DNA from: an uncultured Chloroflexota bacterium
Lineage (GTDB): Bacteria; Chloroflexota; Chloroflexia; Chloroflexales; Roseiflexaceae
NCBI GenBank assembly: GCA_937876225.1
Contig: CALFIC010000142.1
Location: forward strand, 1-27,904
Length of the DNA: 27,904 bases
Direction: 5' to 3'
Shown: piece after piece, positions 27,401 to 27,904 of the stretch
Position numbering within the stretch: position 1 is the stretch's first letter
Layout: the number at the start of each line of letters is the position of its first letter
The notes under the pieces: generated by a model
Databases searched by the model: none
What the model was told of the DNA's origin: nothing
What the model saw: only the letters and a program-made list of their open reading frames with translations
Translations under genes and position numbers: made by a program

Positions 27401-27904
27401 GCCTTTTTCGATTGGTAAAAAGTTTGCTTTTACCAAAAGTGCTTTGCCACCTGATGATTTGGCATAGGTGGTATCACTATCTTTGCCATAGTAGTTGAGT
27501 TTGACACTTGCGTTATTGAATGTGCCATCAAAGATTAGGCTATCTCTGATTTGAACGGTTGCTCCGCCAGATACTTTTACTTGGAAACATGCGGGATATG
27601 CGGTGACATAACTAATTGGGTTTAAATATTGTAGTTTGCTCGTGATGCCGATTTTGTTGATGGCAAAACTTGCACTGGTGTATCGGTAATCTCTGGTTGT
27701 ATTCCATCCACCGACAAAACTGGTGTTATTGTCTGGTAAAACAGTAAGCGCAACTGGTGCGGTATAAGTATAACGGCTTGTCGCTTCGATTTTTTCAAAT
27801 GTGAGTGCACTTGCATCGCTGGGGAGGATCGCATATCCCCCGGCTCGATAAAACCAAGGCGCGAACTCATCAATGACCACAACATTTGCACTCCCGGTAG
27901 CGAC
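24419..27904 (-). CDS. Very large probable exported protein of unknown family, 5' end outside the window
   Basis: Not recognised. At least 1161 residues; the frame is open to the window edge (first residues VATGSANVVVIDEFAPWFY), so start and signal peptide are missing. Numbered from the edge, residues 1-560 are rich in Asn, Thr, Ser, Gly and Tyr with many short beta-type stretches, like a secreted or surface protein. Residues about 570-630 form a Pro/Ser/Asp/Gly/Thr linker (APSDPTKPTDTR, then SDPDAPSGDGSVATAGDN). About 632-680 is hydrophobic (WNPVVVQWVW to VFIANKSGGVLAGMLVNQ). About 720-830 is more charged and possibly helical (WDDVKDDVKKWYKTFYRQD). From about 840 to the end is beta-rich, with a Trp/Cys-rich tail (LGWCSPSTWTSWESRWWDD) that may contain disulfides. 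Stop TAA at 24421-24419 next to a hairpin. Possible adhesin, sheath or enzyme of the cell surface; no function is claimed. Confidence 0.8.
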   Translation of the reverse strand, partial: VATGSANVVVIDEFAPWFYRAGGYAILPSDASALTFEKIEATSRYTYTAPVALTVLPDNNTSFVGGWNTTRDYRYTSASFAINKIGITSKLQYLNPISYVTAYPACFQVKVSGGATVQIRDSLIFDGTFNNASVKLNYYGKDSDTTYAKSSGGKALLVKANFLPIEKGLNYIAPFTDIQTVNMTPMSNTITLGANGIITTPVTTTDTIRFPGFSFTPNLTTLNMAFYAAPAVPLGMSSFGSNLPKPVQSPWEQINRGLPDQSDLDPGLNFNGNNSVNYATYGSGVFNTRMDAYLRVGGYSEHLIFENLGATAKNNVTGYDETLIKFSAIFVDNIIVDPSDIRSELVLPYPSDITIPLNIKTFSADGTPLGGTIGTPSGVALTHKYWNFTQTAKTWGYATGKTLTRYINLYLKLNYPGVASFTPTQINEAKNALPKMILQVGGDMQPLAARTSASGVANLPGVSEWMPNGDYGNITLSAPSEAYVSGMPFTPNDIKLNRYYDKFMDKSSYPSTLGITKVSGLPSKLLNVSKNLTSQSMHDCVINNGPNALGCGLQILDGNNSFAYFGEPSKCQSSMFTPAPSDPTKPTDTRNSCIDATGAPANMASTRAGGSDPDAPSGDGSVATAGDNTTQGDTLWNPVVVQWVWDVGSNMIDLPIPLVFIANKSGGVLAGMLVNQSILPGPAELFKSDIAIIVNGRLNSGVFNTDIGIFFGFSASQAAFRALASHRPTSDNTGFKSFSTWDDVKDDVKKWYKTFYRQDYDGINNSNDAVDLAQDIWNGYDPGTGTISWQSLRTSQLPNRDAGNDYLNTSYLLEPKLTAAKANELYSGVTPLKQGSVLQKTCATLSNGQGAANISIVGSNVSLTLLNFSSYIDVKRSTGSTCSSDGALFHADRVSLSLNNDGEIVILASNIQSDIISKQTSIDLQLVIGTAAGSRRIEGGFTIHHIDIAAVSFNEIGAVFGIGEYTGNTIAYIGVTGNGTFKGYTVGVQFLVGTFRTNSPVLQAQYSALLSQLGSDKGTANFWTGVYLRASVEIPWYDVGCLLNVTITGEIRGWYLKNATIAGNEAWGGYLSAGAYATAACLVSARGQVSLMISYTTNDGTIYNGSAWVAGGLGWCSPSTWTSWESRWWDDSWCETAGAYLSITYREKIDDWTIDYDTDIE

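Overview
This window looks like one end of a draft-assembly contig from a bacterium, most likely a filamentous or gliding member of the Chloroflexota (Herpetosiphon/Chloroflexales-like). That placement is an inference from gene style, with no marker gene to confirm it: large GT39-type membrane glycosyltransferases with a soluble C-terminal domain, a secreted M4 protease followed by an RCC1-type repeat, a soluble multi-PAS/GAF histidine kinase, and mid-range GC with heavy use of TTG (Leu) codons. Bases 1-26 match the Illumina TruSeq read-2 adapter, so the left edge is an artefact and biological sequence starts at about base 27.

Left part (27-5059). A secreted thermolysin-family protease reads leftward and is cut off by the adapter. 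It diverges from an EI24/CysZ-like membrane protein, which converges at a hairpin on a leftward altronate dehydratase gene (uxaA). uxaA lies 12 bases downstream of a 1223-residue soluble sensor histidine kinase (5072-8743), and the two probably form one transcript.

Methionine region (8750-11608). Divergent from the kinase is a consensus promoter (TTGACA-17-TATACT), then a SAM-I (S-box) riboswitch with a visible antiterminator/terminator pair, then metY and metX. Together they make homocysteine from homoserine under SAM control. The kinase promoter and the metY promoter overlap.

Centre (11609-20159). A previously uncalled 57-codon membrane peptide gene precedes a long-chain acyl-CoA ligase, and a perfect 23-bp hairpin closes that unit. 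A tight three-gene envelope-glycan operon follows: GT39-like, GT4 and GT39-like with a soluble C-terminal domain. The gene spacings (8 bases, then an ATGA overlap) imply coupled translation.

Right part (20160-27904). A short operon joins phosphatidylglycerophosphate synthase (pgsA) to an isolated trpA. Citrate synthase follows, with a structured leader of about 150 bases that has two mutually exclusive pairings, and then a TrkH/KtrB potassium transporter 3 bases after its stop. A 16-bp hairpin separates these from a very large leftward gene (at least 1161 residues, start outside the window) for a probable exported protein of no recognisable family. That protein is the most novel object here.

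No tRNA, rRNA, CRISPR array, transposase or integrase was found. Most of the window is housekeeping metabolism. The unusual material is the large unknown protein, the citrate synthase leader, the small membrane peptide and the protease-RCC1 fusion.
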